From Actinomycetota bacterium (lineage in GTDB: Bacteria; Actinomycetota; Actinomycetes; Actinomycetales; Microbacteriaceae), in contig JAIUPK010000004.1 in the NCBI GenBank assembly GCA_020160915.1, positions 431,418-495,417 on the forward strand: a stretch of DNA of 64,000 bases, given 5' to 3'. This document shows, piece by piece, positions 41,744-50,254 of this stretch. Position 1 is the first letter of the stretch. The number at the start of each line of letters is the position of its first letter. The position numbers and the translations under genes are program-made. Under the pieces are notes generated by a model. The model was not told where the DNA came from. It saw nothing but the letters and a program-made list of their open reading frames with translations, and searched no databases.

Positions 41744-42714
41744 GCTGATGCTCCCTTGGTGGGCTTGTGGGCGGAGATGACGAGGCGAGTTTTCGCACCG
41801 CCGGGTTTCTGGAACTTCTCGGTCGCCGCCGCGACCAGGCCGTCGATCGCGGCCTTGAGGGTCAGGAACTCGGCGTGCGCGAGAGGGTCGCCCTCCGCCC
41901 ACGCCTCAACGTCGAGGACCGGGTCGCCCGGTCTCACGCTGTAGAGCAGCCCGCCGTCGCTTCCCGAACGGTCCCAGCCCTTCGAGGCGGCGATCGGGTC
42001 GGCATCGATGAGTTGGCGGATGCCCGCCTCGGCAGTCTTCTCCGCTCGCTCGTAGAGCGACTTCAATCGGCGTGCGGCGACGTGCTGCGAGATCAGCTCG
42101 TCGAGTTCCTCGGTCATGTCGCCATCGACCGTCGGCGCGCCGGCCGTGCGCCATTCGATGAAGCGGTCTGCGGCGGCTCGCAGCTCAGCGATGCGCCCCT
42201 CGTCGCGCTCGATCCAGCGGTGCGACGGGTTGAGCGGGGGCTGGCCGTCCTCGTCGACGCGCTCCCAGACGATCAGCCAGCGGGATCGGTCGGTCACGTA
42301 CATGCCCCACTGGCACTGATCGAGGTACTCGCCGTCGATCTCGTCTTCCTCGTCCTCGGTGAGGGACTTGATCTCGAACCCGGCAGGGTTGCCGTCGAGA
42401 TCCTCGCCGAGGCCGTCGGGGGTGGCGAGGTGGAGCGGCTCGTCGCCGTGCGCCCAGACGCAGGAGTTCGGTGCCATGCCGAAGCGGCGGGTGATCCAGG
42501 CGGCGATGATCGGCTCGCGACGGTGGCCGCGCTCGGTGTGAGAGGTGCCGGTGAAGGTGCTGCCGTTGAGCTTGGTGTCGAGCAGCGATCGCCGTGTGGC
42601 GATCCCGCCGCGGACGAGCTTCGCGACCTCGGTTGCGGTGACACCGCGTGACCGGGCCTCGAGCCATGCGGTCTCGCTGACATCCCGGTCGGCGACAAGA
42701 ACCGGTGCGCTCAT
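41740..42714 (-). CDS. YqaJ-type (lambda Exo-like) exonuclease
   Basis: The 324-residue product resects double-stranded DNA ends for phage recombination. Motifs are SETAWLEARSRGVTATEVA near the start, GHRREPIIAAWI, then GFEIKSL (catalytic D/E-x-K site), and DQCQWGMYVTDRSRWLIVW for the Q-x-Q segment that ends the nuclease core. The remaining residues are helical. It overlaps the RecT-like gene by ATGA. Confidence 0.85.
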   Translation of the reverse strand: MSAPVLVADRDVSETAWLEARSRGVTATEVAKLVRGGIATRRSLLDTKLNGSTFTGTSHTERGHRREPIIAAWITRRFGMAPNSCVWAHGDEPLHLATPDGLGEDLDGNPAGFEIKSLTEDEEDEIDGEYLDQCQWGMYVTDRSRWLIVWERVDEDGQPPLNPSHRWIERDEGRIAELRAAADRFIEWRTAGAPTVDGDMTEELDELISQHVAARRLKSLYERAEKTAEAGIRQLIDADPIAASKGWDRSGSDGGLLYSVRPGDPVLDVEAWAEGDPLAHAEFLTLKAAIDGLVAAATEKFQKPGGAKTRLVISAHKPTKGASA

Positions 42715-42896
42715 GAGAGGGCCGCGATTCTGTCGGCCGCGCGCTTGAGCAGGTTGGCCTCGGATGCCCAACGGGTGCCGTCGATCATGTCGCGGACCAC
42801 CTTCTCCGCGTCGAGCAGCGCCGCTGTGCGCGCAGCCTGCGCGGCGATCGCCATCCCCTGACTGAGTTCGCTCAGCTCGATCTCGATGTCGTCCAA
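42711..42896 (-). CDS. Small helical protein (61 aa)
   Basis: The product begins MDDIEIELSELSQGMAIAAQ and is entirely helical (EANLLKRAADRIAALS). It is coupled to the exonuclease start. An exonuclease partner or inhibitor is possible, but nothing specific is visible. Confidence 0.6.
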   Translation of the reverse strand: MDDIEIELSELSQGMAIAAQAARTAALLDAEKVVRDMIDGTRWASEANLLKRAADRIAALS

Positions 42897-42907
42897 TTTC
42901 GATTCCC

Positions 42908-43045
42908 CTAGATGGTCGGAAGCTGGATGGGGGTGAAGGATGGCTCGGGCGGAGTCGCTGCCTCGAGACCGAACATGGCCAGCAGCACGATCGCGAGGAG
43001 GAAGCAGAAAGCGATCGTTCGGACGTGCCAGTCGCGCAGCTTCAT
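42908..43045 (-). CDS. Small membrane protein (45 aa)
   Basis: ATG 43045 overlaps the upstream TGA. MKLRDWHVR is followed by one hydrophobic helix (IAFCFLLAIVLLAMFGL) and a Pro-rich tail. Function unknown. Confidence 0.6.
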   Translation of the reverse strand: MKLRDWHVRTIAFCFLLAIVLLAMFGLEAATPPEPSFTPIQLPTI

Positions 43046-43278
43046 GACAGAGGCCCGCCGATCAGGAGGCCGATGCCGATCAGGGCGACGGCGAGCAGCA
43101 CAACGATGGCGACGGCTGCACCGAGGTGGAACGCGCTCGGCGGCGCAGCGACCACTAAGCTGTCGCCGATGTGGAGCAGGTGGCCCTCTCTCGGGACGTA
43201 GTCCATCCACACTCCGCCAGCGGCCTCGGCGATGCGTTCGGCCCGGATCTTGCAACCGGGGCACACCCACCCGCTCAT
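43042..43278 (-). CDS. Small membrane protein with CxxC (78 aa)
   Basis: ATG 43278 begins MSGWVCPGCKIRAERIAEA. A short folded part (PREGHLLHIGDSLVVAAPP) precedes one membrane helix (AAVAIVVLLAVALIGIGLLI). ATGA overlaps at both ends. Confidence 0.62.
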   Translation of the reverse strand: MSGWVCPGCKIRAERIAEAAGGVWMDYVPREGHLLHIGDSLVVAAPPSAFHLGAAVAIVVLLAVALIGIGLLIGGPLS

Positions 43279-43403
43279 CGCTGACACCCCGCCCACAGCA
43301 CGAGTCCGCCGACCACTGACATCGCGACGATGGCCTGCTTGCTCGTCACGGCCACGCGCCAACGGCGCTCGACACGAGCCACGAAGTCCTCGCGCCCGGT
43401 CAC
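43275..43403 (-). CDS. Small membrane protein (42 aa)
   Basis: GTG 43403 overlaps the upstream TGA, and the stop overlaps the next ATG. A basic N-terminus (REDFVARVERRWRVAV) is followed by one hydrophobic helix (AIVAMSVVGGLVLWAG). Function unknown. Confidence 0.55.
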   Translation of the reverse strand: MTGREDFVARVERRWRVAVTSKQAIVAMSVVGGLVLWAGCQR

Positions 43404-43603
43404 GACAGCACCCCCGCGACGCCGAGCATCTGCGCGACCTCGGAGTCGGCACCGTCACGGCGGGCGCACAGTCGAGCGACTGCCTCCCGGTCCGCATCGG
43501 CGATCACGATCGGCGCGTACAGGCCCATCGGGATCGTCTCGGCGTACTCCGACACCTGCGCACGGGGCACCCGCCGCGTTTCCACGATCCGCCCGGCGCT
43601 CAC
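43400..43603 (-). CDS. Hypothetical early phage protein (67 aa)
   Basis: GTG 43603 overlaps the upstream TGA (GTGA). The product contains VPRAQVSEYAETIPMGLYAP and ends AQMLGVAGVLS. No family recognised. Confidence 0.55.
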   Translation of the reverse strand: MSAGRIVETRRVPRAQVSEYAETIPMGLYAPIVIADADREAVARLCARRDGADSEVAQMLGVAGVLS

Positions 43604-43962
43604 TTCGTCACCTGCCACTTCGCGCACCGACGCTGGTGCGAGGTCTCACCGAACTCCTCAGCGCGCTCCACGCTGCCCATGCGGACGAGGTGGCGGCGAG
43701 CGGTGCGAAGACGCTGGCCCGTGAACTGGGATCCGTGACCGACAACGGCCCGCGTCTCAATCTCCTCATCGGTGATCGGCTCGGCGGCCTCCTTCAGGAT
43801 CAGGAGGACGAGGCCGAGGGAACGGGTCACGTCGTTCGTGTCGGCGGCCTCATGCGAGGTCACCAGATCACGTCGGCGCGCTCTCGGGGTGTCGGTGCCG
43901 CCGAGAACCTCGGCTTCCCGCACGAGCGGGCGATCCTGTAACGTCTGCGGTGAAGGCATCAC
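43600..43962 (-). CDS. Putative winged-helix protein (120 aa)
   Basis: The middle (LGLVLLILKEAAEPITDEEI, GSQFTGQRLRTARRHLVRMG) has the helix pattern of a small winged helix-turn-helix. It is the first gene after the Cro-like gene in the leftward operon, where phages often carry regulators or excision factors. DNA binding is inferred. Confidence 0.55.
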   Translation of the reverse strand: MMPSPQTLQDRPLVREAEVLGGTDTPRARRRDLVTSHEAADTNDVTRSLGLVLLILKEAAEPITDEEIETRAVVGHGSQFTGQRLRTARRHLVRMGSVERAEEFGETSHQRRCAKWQVTK

Positions 43963-43979
43963 ATCTGCTTTCTATGAAG

Positions 43980-44004
43980 GCCCCCGTTGCAGCGGGGGCT
44001 TTTT
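43980..44004 (+). terminator. Rho-independent terminator (plus strand)
   Basis: A 7-bp GC stem (GCCCCCG/CGGGGGC, 43980-43986 and 43993-43999) with a 6-base loop is followed by TTTTT. It lies in the 138-base gap between the first two leftward genes. No plus-strand gene ends here, so it may block rightward antisense transcription or, as a hairpin, attenuate the leftward operon. Confidence 0.7.
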
Positions 44005-44100
44005 CCTTGCGGTCTAGGGGTGCCCGTTTTCCTGCACCGATGGGCTTCGGTCCGAAACCGCAGCCACCGTCATCTGGACGGCGACTGCATCCGCAAGCTC

Positions 44101-44418
44101 TCAGGCCGTGTCCTGCAACACGGGAACCCCCTCGTCGTCCTGGGGGGAACCAGACGACGAGGGGGTGGATGAGGCGGGCGCGATCGCGACCTCGCCGAAG
44201 AACGTGGAGACCGGTACGTTCAGGAGCGAAGCGAGCTTCGCAAGCTCCGACGCCGAGAAGTCGATGCGACCCGTGAGCCGACGAGACACCCCGGTCTGTG
44301 CCAAACCAAGCGCCACAGCGATCTCCGACTGGGACCGACCCGACCGAGCAATCTCCGCGCGAACATTCGCCGGGACAGACTCTCCATGTCGGATCGATGC
44401 GTGGGGTGCATTGCTCAT
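44101..44418 (-). CDS. Cro-like HTH regulator, first gene of the leftward early operon
   Basis: The 105-residue XRE-type protein carries SQSEIAVALGLAQTGVSRRL (about residues 31-50) and a second helical pair ASELAKLASLLNVPVSTFF, then a low-complexity Ser/Pro tail. Its recognition helix GVSRRLTGR is nearly the same as QVSRRLSGR in the divergent regulator, so both probably read the same operators. As the first gene of the lytic operon it occupies the Cro position. Which protein is Cro and which is the repressor is inferred from gene order. Confidence 0.78.
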   Translation of the reverse strand: MSNAPHASIRHGESVPANVRAEIARSGRSQSEIAVALGLAQTGVSRRLTGRIDFSASELAKLASLLNVPVSTFFGEVAIAPASSTPSSSGSPQDDEGVPVLQDTA

Positions 44419-44538
44419 GGCAGGAGGCTATAGCCCTGATGCATACATGTCAACTAGGACGCATTGCGCGGCATGTCGGGGAGCCCCCTCTTGAAGTCCT
44501 GACTATGCTCCACGCGCATCATCTGCTACTCTGAGCGC
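44419..44538. promoter_or_regulatory. Divergent operator-promoter region of the genetic switch
   Basis: This 120-base gap separates the two divergent HTH genes. Two related sites have the form GAYGCAT...CATGTC: 44438-44451 (1-base spacer) and 44458-44477 (7-base spacer). On the minus strand a TTGACA (44453-44448) overlaps the first site and could be the -35 box of the leftward promoter, with TATAGC or TAGCCT as a weak -10. On the plus strand TACTCT near 44527 would give an almost leaderless repressor mRNA. AGTCCTGACT (44495-44504) is another small palindrome. Confidence 0.55.
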
Positions 44539-44892
44539 ATGAGTACAGCAGACGCCATTCAGCTCCGACCAGCGTTGAACCGCGACACGATCGCCGCGCC
44601 CGTCCGCGCCCACCTAGCGGTCAAGAACATCTCCGGTGCGGACCTCGCGCGCAGGATAGGCCTGACACAACCGCAAGTGAGTCGACGTCTCTCTGGACGC
44701 CTCTCGTTCACTGGTGACGACTTGATCGCAATCGCAGCCGAGCTTGGTGTCACGGTAGCCGAGCTGATTCAGATGCCGAGGGATCGAACCATTGGTGGCG
44801 GCCAGCTTCTGGTCATGCCCGAGCGTGGGCCCTACCGGGCTCGAACCGATGACATCCACGGTGTAAACGTGGCGCTCTACCAACTGAGCTAA
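44539..44892 (+). CDS. Phage immunity repressor (HTH) whose 3' end crosses the attachment site
   Basis: The 117-residue product has an XRE-type HTH (ISGADLARRIGLTQPQVSRR, about residues 31-50, then LIAIAAELGVTVAEL). Residues 96-108 are encoded by the 40-bp att core, and the last nine (VNVALYQLS) by host tRNA-Val read antisense. In circular phage DNA the frame would instead continue from G108 with GIEQVDIPG to ...PIRKAVA at 7092, 131 residues, overlapping the next ORF by ATGA and preceding int. This matches integration-dependent immunity, where the viral form of the repressor is unstable and integration creates the stable form. Stability is not shown by sequence. The ribosome site is weak. Confidence 0.82.
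   Translation: MSTADAIQLRPALNRDTIAAPVRAHLAVKNISGADLARRIGLTQPQVSRRLSGRLSFTGDDLIAIAAELGVTVAELIQMPRDRTIGGGQLLVMPERGPYRARTDDIHGVNVALYQLS
44824..44863 (+). repeat. attR: right 40-bp attachment core
   Basis: The sequence is identical to 6,985-7,024. Here it is part of both the intact tRNA-Val gene (minus strand) and the 3' end of the repressor frame (plus strand). Confidence 0.96.
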
Positions 44893-44898
44893 AGGCCC
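44826..44898 (-). tRNA. tRNA-Val (anticodon TAC)
   Basis: The 73-nt gene begins GGGCCTTTAGCTCAGTTGG. The anticodon stem CCACG/CGTGG holds the loop TTTACAC (anticodon TAC), and the T-arm is ATCGG TTCGAGC CCGGT. The acceptor GGGCCTT pairs with AGGGCCC, followed by discriminator A. CCA is not encoded. The 3' part coincides with the phage core, so the tRNA survives integration. Confidence 0.97.
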
Positions 44899-44951
44899 GT
44901 CGCCCGGCATGGCGGGACAACGCGTGTCCATGGTACAGGCATACTTCCGCC

Positions 44952-45617
44952 ATGGCCGCTGCTGCCCCCTCGTCACCTCAACCCAGAACCGAGCACCGCT
45001 TCCCGGTCTTCGTGGCAGCAGTGATCGCCCTCGCACTGTTCGCCGTGCTTCCCAGCGAGGTTCAGTTCCTGCCCAACTGGCTCGTGCCGTCGATCGCGGC
45101 CGTCGTGCTCATTCCACTCATCGCGATCAATCCGCGCCGTCTCAACAACGAGACGCGCTGGTCGCGGTGGATCGGCATTGGGTTCGCCCTGGGGCTCACG
45201 GCAATCAACCAGGTCTACGTCGTGCTGCTGGTGGTCGAGCTGATCTCCGGTCAGGCCCGCGGGCCGATCGTGCTTCTCACCGCACTCTGCGTCTGGATCA
45301 CCAACATCATCGCGTTCTCGCTGGTCTACTGGGAACTGGACCGCGGCGGTCCGGTCGCCCGACGGGTCGAGGGCGTCAACGACAACGCACGCCAGGACTT
45401 CCGATTCCCGCAGCAGGACAACCCAGTCGGAGTCGAGGGATGGCAGACGGCCTACCCCGACTACGCCTACCTGTCGATGACGAACATGATGGCCTTCAGC
45501 CCCACTGACGCCATGCCGCTGACGATCCGCGCGAAGGGGCTCATGGCCTACCAGGCGTTCACGGGCTTCGTGCTGCTCGCCCTCGTGATCTCCCGAGCGG
45601 TCAACATCCTCACCTGA
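44952..45617 (+). CDS. Integral membrane protein (DUF1345-like)
   Basis: The 221-residue product has an Ala/Pro/Arg N-terminus and about five membrane helices (FVAAVIALALFAVLPSEV, WLVPSIAAVVLIPLIAI, IGIGFALGLTAI, VLLTALCVWITNIIAFSLVYW, AFTGFVLLALVISRAVNIL). A soluble loop (about residues 135-185) includes VEGWQTAYPDYAYLSMTNMM. ELDRGGP after a helix and the FSPTDAMPLT motif recall DUF1345-type proteins. Function unknown. Confidence 0.7.
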   Translation: MAAAAPSSPQPRTEHRFPVFVAAVIALALFAVLPSEVQFLPNWLVPSIAAVVLIPLIAINPRRLNNETRWSRWIGIGFALGLTAINQVYVVLLVVELISGQARGPIVLLTALCVWITNIIAFSLVYWELDRGGPVARRVEGVNDNARQDFRFPQQDNPVGVEGWQTAYPDYAYLSMTNMMAFSPTDAMPLTIRAKGLMAYQAFTGFVLLALVISRAVNILT

Positions 45618-45640
45618 GATCGACTGGCCCGGTCAGGAGC

Positions 45641-46114
45641 TCAGACGCGGGCGGCCTTCAGGTCGCGCAGCGCTGCGGTGTAGTCCTCGAGCGACCGCGC
45701 CTGACCGGGCGCCGTGATGAAGCTGGCCCGGATGACGCCGTCGATGTCGATGAGGAAGGTGGCGCGATTCGCGAAGCCCTTCTCCTCGATGAACACCCCG
45801 TACTCCTTGGCGACGTCGCCGTGCGGCCAGAAGTCGGCGAGAAGGGTGAAGTCATAACCCTCGGCCTCGGCCCACGCCCGCAGACTAGCCTTCGAGTCCA
45901 CGGAGATGCCGATCAGCTCGACACCCGAGTCCTTGAACAGCGCCAGGTTGTCGCGGAGTTCGCAGAGCTCGCTCGTGCAGGTGCTCGAGAAGGCGAGAGG
46001 GAAGAACACCAGAGCAACGGGCTTCTTGCCCCGGAACTCGCTCAGCCGGATGTGTTCACCGAACTGATTCGGGAGTTCGAAGTCGGGTGCGGTGATGTCG
46101 TTGATGAGAGCCAC
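45641..46114 (-). CDS. Peroxiredoxin (AhpE/Bcp-like)
   Basis: The protein reduces peroxides. The GTG at 46114 gives 157 residues (MALINDITAPDFELPNQFG); a TTG at 46123 is possible. The active-site region VALVFFPLAFSSTCTSELCE carries the peroxidatic cysteine (TCTSE) and a second Cys five residues on. LIGISVDSKASLRAWAE and RATFLIDIDGVIRASFI complete the thioredoxin fold. The VFFPLAFSxTCTxELC form matches one-cysteine AhpE-type enzymes of actinobacteria. Confidence 0.9.
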   Translation of the reverse strand: MALINDITAPDFELPNQFGEHIRLSEFRGKKPVALVFFPLAFSSTCTSELCELRDNLALFKDSGVELIGISVDSKASLRAWAEAEGYDFTLLADFWPHGDVAKEYGVFIEEKGFANRATFLIDIDGVIRASFITAPGQARSLEDYTAALRDLKAARV

Positions 46115-46255
46115 GAGGGGCAATTGTACGCCCGTTCCGAACAGTGCCTACCCCACAACTAGAATCGACAGGCGTAGTCGATCACGGCACGTTCTGCACT
46201 AACCGTCGCAACCCGGCGGGCGTGGAATTCTCTCTCTACAAGGAAGAGGTCAACG

Positions 46256-48982
46256 GTGACGGTAAACGATCAGGACCCCTACTCGGTACATCACACCGAT
46301 CAGGATCCGGAGGAAACCGCCGAATGGCGTGAGTCGCTCGATGCGCTGGTGGCAACCCACGGTCATGCCCGTGGTCGCGAGATCATGCTGAGCCTGCTCA
46401 AGCACTCGAAGGATCTCCACCTCGGCGTGCCGATGGTGCCCACGACCGACTACATCAACACGATCGCCCCGGAGAACGAACCCGAATTCCCCGGCGACGA
46501 GGAGATCGAGCGCCGCTATCGTGCGTGGATCCGGTGGAACGCCGCGATCACCGTGCACCGTGCACAGCGGCCCGGGATCGGCGTCGGCGGCCACATCTCG
46601 ACGTACGCGTCATCCGCTGCTCTCTATGAGGTCGGGCACAACCACTTCTTCCGCGGAGCCGACCACCCCGGTGGCGGCGACCAGGTGTTCTACCAGGGTC
46701 ACGCCTCCCCCGGCATGTACGCGCGCGCCTTTCTTGAGGGCCGCCTCACCGAGCAGCAGCTCACCGGCTTCCGCCAGGAGAAGTCGCAGTGGCCCAATGG
46801 GCTCTCGAGCTACCCGCACCCCCGCCTCATGCCGGACTTCTGGCAGTTCCCGACCGTGTCGATGGGCCTCGGCCCGATCAACGCGATCTATCAGGCGCAG
46901 TCCAACCGCTACCTCACCAACCGGGGGATCAAGGATGCCAGCGACCAGCAGGTCTGGGCGTTCCTGGGCGACGGCGAGATGGACGAGGTCGAGAGCCGCG
47001 GTGCCCTGCAGTGGGCAGCCAACGAAAGCCTCGACAACCTCAACTTCGTGATCAACTGCAACCTGCAGCGCCTCGACGGGCCGGTTCGCGGCAACGGCAA
47101 GATCGTGCAGGAGCTCGAGAGCTTCTTCCGTGGCGCCGGCTGGAACGTCATCAAGGTGATCTGGGGCCGCGAGTGGGATGAACTGCTCGCGCGCGACCAC
47201 GAGGGCGCCCTCCGCGACCTGATGAACCGCACTCCCGACGGCGACTACCAGACCTACAAGGCCGAGAACGGCGCCTACGTGCGTGAGAACTTCTTCGGCC
47301 GCGACCCGCGCACCCTCGACATGGTCAAGGAGTACTCCGACGACCAGCTCTGGGGCCTCAAGCGCGGCGGCCACGACTACCGCAAGGTGTACGCGGCGTT
47401 CAAGGCGGCATCCGAGCACAAGGGTCAGCCCACGGTCATCCTCGCCAAGACGGTCAAGGGTTACGGCCTCGGCCCGTCGTTCGAGGGTCGCAACGCTACC
47501 CACCAGATGAAGAAGCTGACGCTCGACAACCTCAAGCAGTTCCGCGACGTGATGCATATCCCGATCACGGATGCCGCGCTCGAGGCCGACCCGTACCAGC
47601 CGCCGTTCTACAACCCCGGGCCGAACGACGAGGCCATCCAGTACCTGCAGGAGCGTCGTCGCGAGCTGGGTGGATACGTGCCGGAGCGACGCTCCAAGTA
47701 CACCCAGGTGAGCCTTCCCGATGACTCCACCTATGAGGTCGTCAAGAAGGGCTCGGGCAAGCAGGAGATCGCCAGCACCATGGCCTTCGCCCGGCTGCTC
47801 AAGGATCTGCTGCGCGACAAGGGCCTAGGCCACCGCATCGTGCCGATCATCCCGGATGAGGCTCGCACGTTCGGTATGGACGCCTACTTCCCCACCGCGA
47901 AGATCTACAACCCCGCTGGCCAGCAGTACACCTCGGTGGACCGCGAACAGCTGCTCGCCTACAAGGAGAGCCCGCAGGGCCAGATCGTGCACGTCGGCAT
48001 CAACGAGGCCGGCGCCTTCGCAGCCTTCACCGCCGCGGGCACCCAGTACGCGACCAACGGCGAGCCGCTGATCCCCGTGTACGTCTTCTACTCGATGTTC
48101 GGGTTCCAGCGCACCGGTGACGCCATGTGGGCCGCGGGCGACCAGATGGCGCGCGGCTTCATCATGGGCGCCACCGCTGGTCGCACCACGCTGACCGGTG
48201 AGGGCCTCCAGCACGCAGACGGTCACTCGCTGCTGCTGGCATCCACGAACCCGGCGGTGGTGGCCTACGACGCCGCCTACGGCTACGAGATCGGGCGCAT
48301 CGTGCACGCCGGCCTCGACCGCATGTACGGCGGAACGCATCCCAACCCCAACGTCATGTACTACCTGACGCTCTACAACGAGCCGATCGTGCAGCCCGCG
48401 GAGCCCGAGAACCTCGATGTGGATGGTGTGCTTCGGGGCATCTACCACCTGAAGTCGGCCGAGGTGCAGGGTCCCCGCGCCCAGCTGCTCGCCTCGGGTG
48501 TCGCCGTGCCGTGGGCGCTCGAAGCCCAGCACCTGCTCGCCCAGGACTGGGGTGTGTCGGCGGATGTCTGGTCGGTCACCTCGTGGACCGAGCTGCGCCG
48601 TGACGGGCTGGCCGCCGAGGAGCACAACTTCCTCAACCCCAACGAGGAGCCGCGCGTGCCCTACGTCACGCAGAAGCTGTCGGGGTCGGATGGCCCGTTC
48701 ATCGCGGTGACCGACTTCATGCACGCGGTGCCCGACCAGATCCGTCAGTTCGTGCCCGGCGACTTCGCGACGCTCGGCGCCGACGACTTCGGCTTCTCGG
48801 ACACGCGCGCCGCCGCTCGCCGGTACTTCAAGATCGACGGGCCCTCGCTGGTGGTTCGCACGCTCGAGTCGCTCGCCAAGCGCGGTCTGGTCGACCGTGC
48901 CGTGATCGGCCAGGCCATCGAGAAGTACCGCCTCATGGATGTGACGGCGGGTACCACCGGATCGGCCGGCGGCGAGAGCTAG
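46256..48982 (+). CDS. aceE: Pyruvate dehydrogenase E1 component (homodimeric)
   Basis: The enzyme decarboxylates pyruvate with thiamine diphosphate and passes acetyl groups to E2. The 908-residue length is normal for the AceE family. GTG 46256 has AGGAAGAGG upstream. The N-terminal half shows [20 protein letters not shown], and the ThDP-binding motif [12 protein letters not shown] ... [11 protein letters not shown]. The pyrimidine-domain region includes [19 protein letters not shown]. The C-terminus ends GGES. It stands just upstream of the fasR-fab cluster that uses its acetyl-CoA. Confidence 0.97.
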   Translation: MTVNDQDPYSVHHTDQDPEETAEWRESLDALVATHGHARGREIMLSLLKHSKDLHLGVPMVPTTDYINTIAPENEPEFPGDEEIERRYRAWIRWNAAITVHRAQRPGIGVGGHISTYASSAALYEVGHNHFFRGADHPGGGDQVFYQGHASPGMYARAFLEGRLTEQQLTGFRQEKSQWPNGLSSYPHPRLMPDFWQFPTVSMGLGPINAIYQAQSNRYLTNRGIKDASDQQVWAFLGDGEMDEVESRGALQWAANESLDNLNFVINCNLQRLDGPVRGNGKIVQELESFFRGAGWNVIKVIWGREWDELLARDHEGALRDLMNRTPDGDYQTYKAENGAYVRENFFGRDPRTLDMVKEYSDDQLWGLKRGGHDYRKVYAAFKAASEHKGQPTVILAKTVKGYGLGPSFEGRNATHQMKKLTLDNLKQFRDVMHIPITDAALEADPYQPPFYNPGPNDEAIQYLQERRRELGGYVPERRSKYTQVSLPDDSTYEVVKKGSGKQEIASTMAFARLLKDLLRDKGLGHRIVPIIPDEARTFGMDAYFPTAKIYNPAGQQYTSVDREQLLAYKESPQGQIVHVGINEAGAFAAFTAAGTQYATNGEPLIPVYVFYSMFGFQRTGDAMWAAGDQMARGFIMGATAGRTTLTGEGLQHADGHSLLLASTNPAVVAYDAAYGYEIGRIVHAGLDRMYGGTHPNPNVMYYLTLYNEPIVQPAEPENLDVDGVLRGIYHLKSAEVQGPRAQLLASGVAVPWALEAQHLLAQDWGVSADVWSVTSWTELRRDGLAAEEHNFLNPNEEPRVPYVTQKLSGSDGPFIAVTDFMHAVPDQIRQFVPGDFATLGADDFGFSDTRAAARRYFKIDGPSLVVRTLESLAKRGLVDRAVIGQAIEKYRLMDVTAGTTGSAGGES

Positions 48983-48988
48983 GAGCCG

Positions 48989-50179
48989 ATGCCTCCCGTG
49001 CAGAAGACGAAGGAGCAGACGCTCGCGTGGCTGCGCACGATTTCGGGCGAGCTCGCGACGGCAACCCTGAAGCGACTGGATGACACGCTGCCCTGGTACG
49101 GCGACATGCCACCAGGGCGGCGTTCAGCCGTGGGGCTCGTCGCCCAGGCCGGCATCACGAGTTTCATCTCCTGGTTCGACGACCCGAAGTCGATCCCGTG
49201 GATCGCTGCCGACGTGTTCGGCGCCGCCCCGCGCGAGCTGCTGCGCTCCGTGTCGCTCACGCAGACTCTGCAGCTGATCCGCATCACGGTGGAGGTCGTC
49301 GAGGAGCGCGTCAAGGATGGCGACGACGTGCTGCGCGAAGCGATCCTGCTGTACTCGCGGGAGATCGCGTTCGCGGCCGCCGACGTCTACGCCAGGGCCG
49401 CCGAGGCGCGCGGCCTGTGGGACGCCCGGCTCGAGGCGCTCGTGGTCGACTCGATCCTCAGCGGCGAGTACGACAACGAGCTGCCGTCGCGCATCGCCGC
49501 TCTCGGCTGGAACGGGCACGGCGAGGTGTGTGTGCTGGTGGGCACCGCACCCAAGATGCTCGACGTCGACCAGCTGCGCCGCACCGCGCGCCACCTCGAC
49601 GCCGACGTGCTCATCGGGGTGCAGGGCAGCCGGCTCGTTCTCGTGATCGGCCGGGCCAGCCCGCGCAACGAGGAGCCCGACGCTCCGGCGCCGCTGTCGT
49701 TCCTCTCGATCGCCGAACAGCTGGAGCCGGGCTTCGGACCCGGCCACCTTGTGCTCGGTCACGAAGTCGCCAGCCTGGTCGACGCATCCAAGAGTGCAAA
49801 GGCGGCCCTCGCGGGTTTCGCGGTGGCCCGCTCGTGGCGCAACGCCCCGCGACCGACCCTTGCCGACGATCTGCTGCCCGAACGCGCATTCGCCGGCGAC
49901 CCGCTCGCCCGCGCGACCCTGATCAACAAGATCTACCGACCACTCCAGGCCCACTCGACCGACCTGCTGGCGACACTGTGGTGCTACCTCGACAATGGTC
50001 GCTCCCTCGAGGCGACCGCCCGCGAGCTGTTCGTTCACCCCAACACGGTGCGCTACCGGCTCAAGCGCGTCAGCGAGGTGATCGGCTGGGATGCCACCGG
50101 CGCTCGGGAGGCCCTGATCCTTCAGGCGGCCCTCATCGTCGGCTCGATCGCCGACCCTGACGGGTCGAAACGCCGCTGA
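48989..50179 (+). CDS. fasR: PucR/CdaR-type transcriptional activator of the fab operon
   Basis: The 396-residue regulator has an N-terminal helical sensor domain, a central GGDEF-like CdaR segment (VCVLVGTAPKMLDVDQLRRT) and a C-terminal HTH_30 (NGRSLEATARELFVHPNTVR, then YRLKRVSEVIGWD). In Streptomyces, FasR of this type sits upstream of fabD and activates fatty acid synthesis. The identical gene order here supports the same role. It starts seven bases after aceE. Confidence 0.88.
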   Translation: MPPVQKTKEQTLAWLRTISGELATATLKRLDDTLPWYGDMPPGRRSAVGLVAQAGITSFISWFDDPKSIPWIAADVFGAAPRELLRSVSLTQTLQLIRITVEVVEERVKDGDDVLREAILLYSREIAFAAADVYARAAEARGLWDARLEALVVDSILSGEYDNELPSRIAALGWNGHGEVCVLVGTAPKMLDVDQLRRTARHLDADVLIGVQGSRLVLVIGRASPRNEEPDAPAPLSFLSIAEQLEPGFGPGHLVLGHEVASLVDASKSAKAALAGFAVARSWRNAPRPTLADDLLPERAFAGDPLARATLINKIYRPLQAHSTDLLATLWCYLDNGRSLEATARELFVHPNTVRYRLKRVSEVIGWDATGAREALILQAALIVGSIADPDGSKRR

Positions 50180-50254
50180 CCGAACAAGGCTTTGCCGAAT
50201 TCTTAGTGCGAATGCAACAGAACCGAACCAGCCACGAGAAAGCAGACTAGATCA

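Larger units (their letters stand above)
6985..44863. mobile_element. Complete siphovirus-type prophage integrated in tRNA-Val
   Basis: The element spans 37.9 kb and is flanked by an exact 40-bp direct repeat derived from the 3' end of tRNA-Val(TAC). It carries an integrase next to the left attachment site, divergent HTH regulators near the right site, and a full set of terminase, portal, scaffold, capsid, connector, tail, tape measure and lysis genes in canonical order. There are no IS elements. The few damaged small genes do not disrupt the structural module, so it may be inducible. Confidence 0.95.

Noticed and set aside
44101-44418. Assigning this HTH protein as the immunity repressor instead of 44,539
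   Set aside because: It is the first gene of the lytic leftward operon, the Cro position, while the other HTH gene faces int and carries attP. The choice remains an inference.
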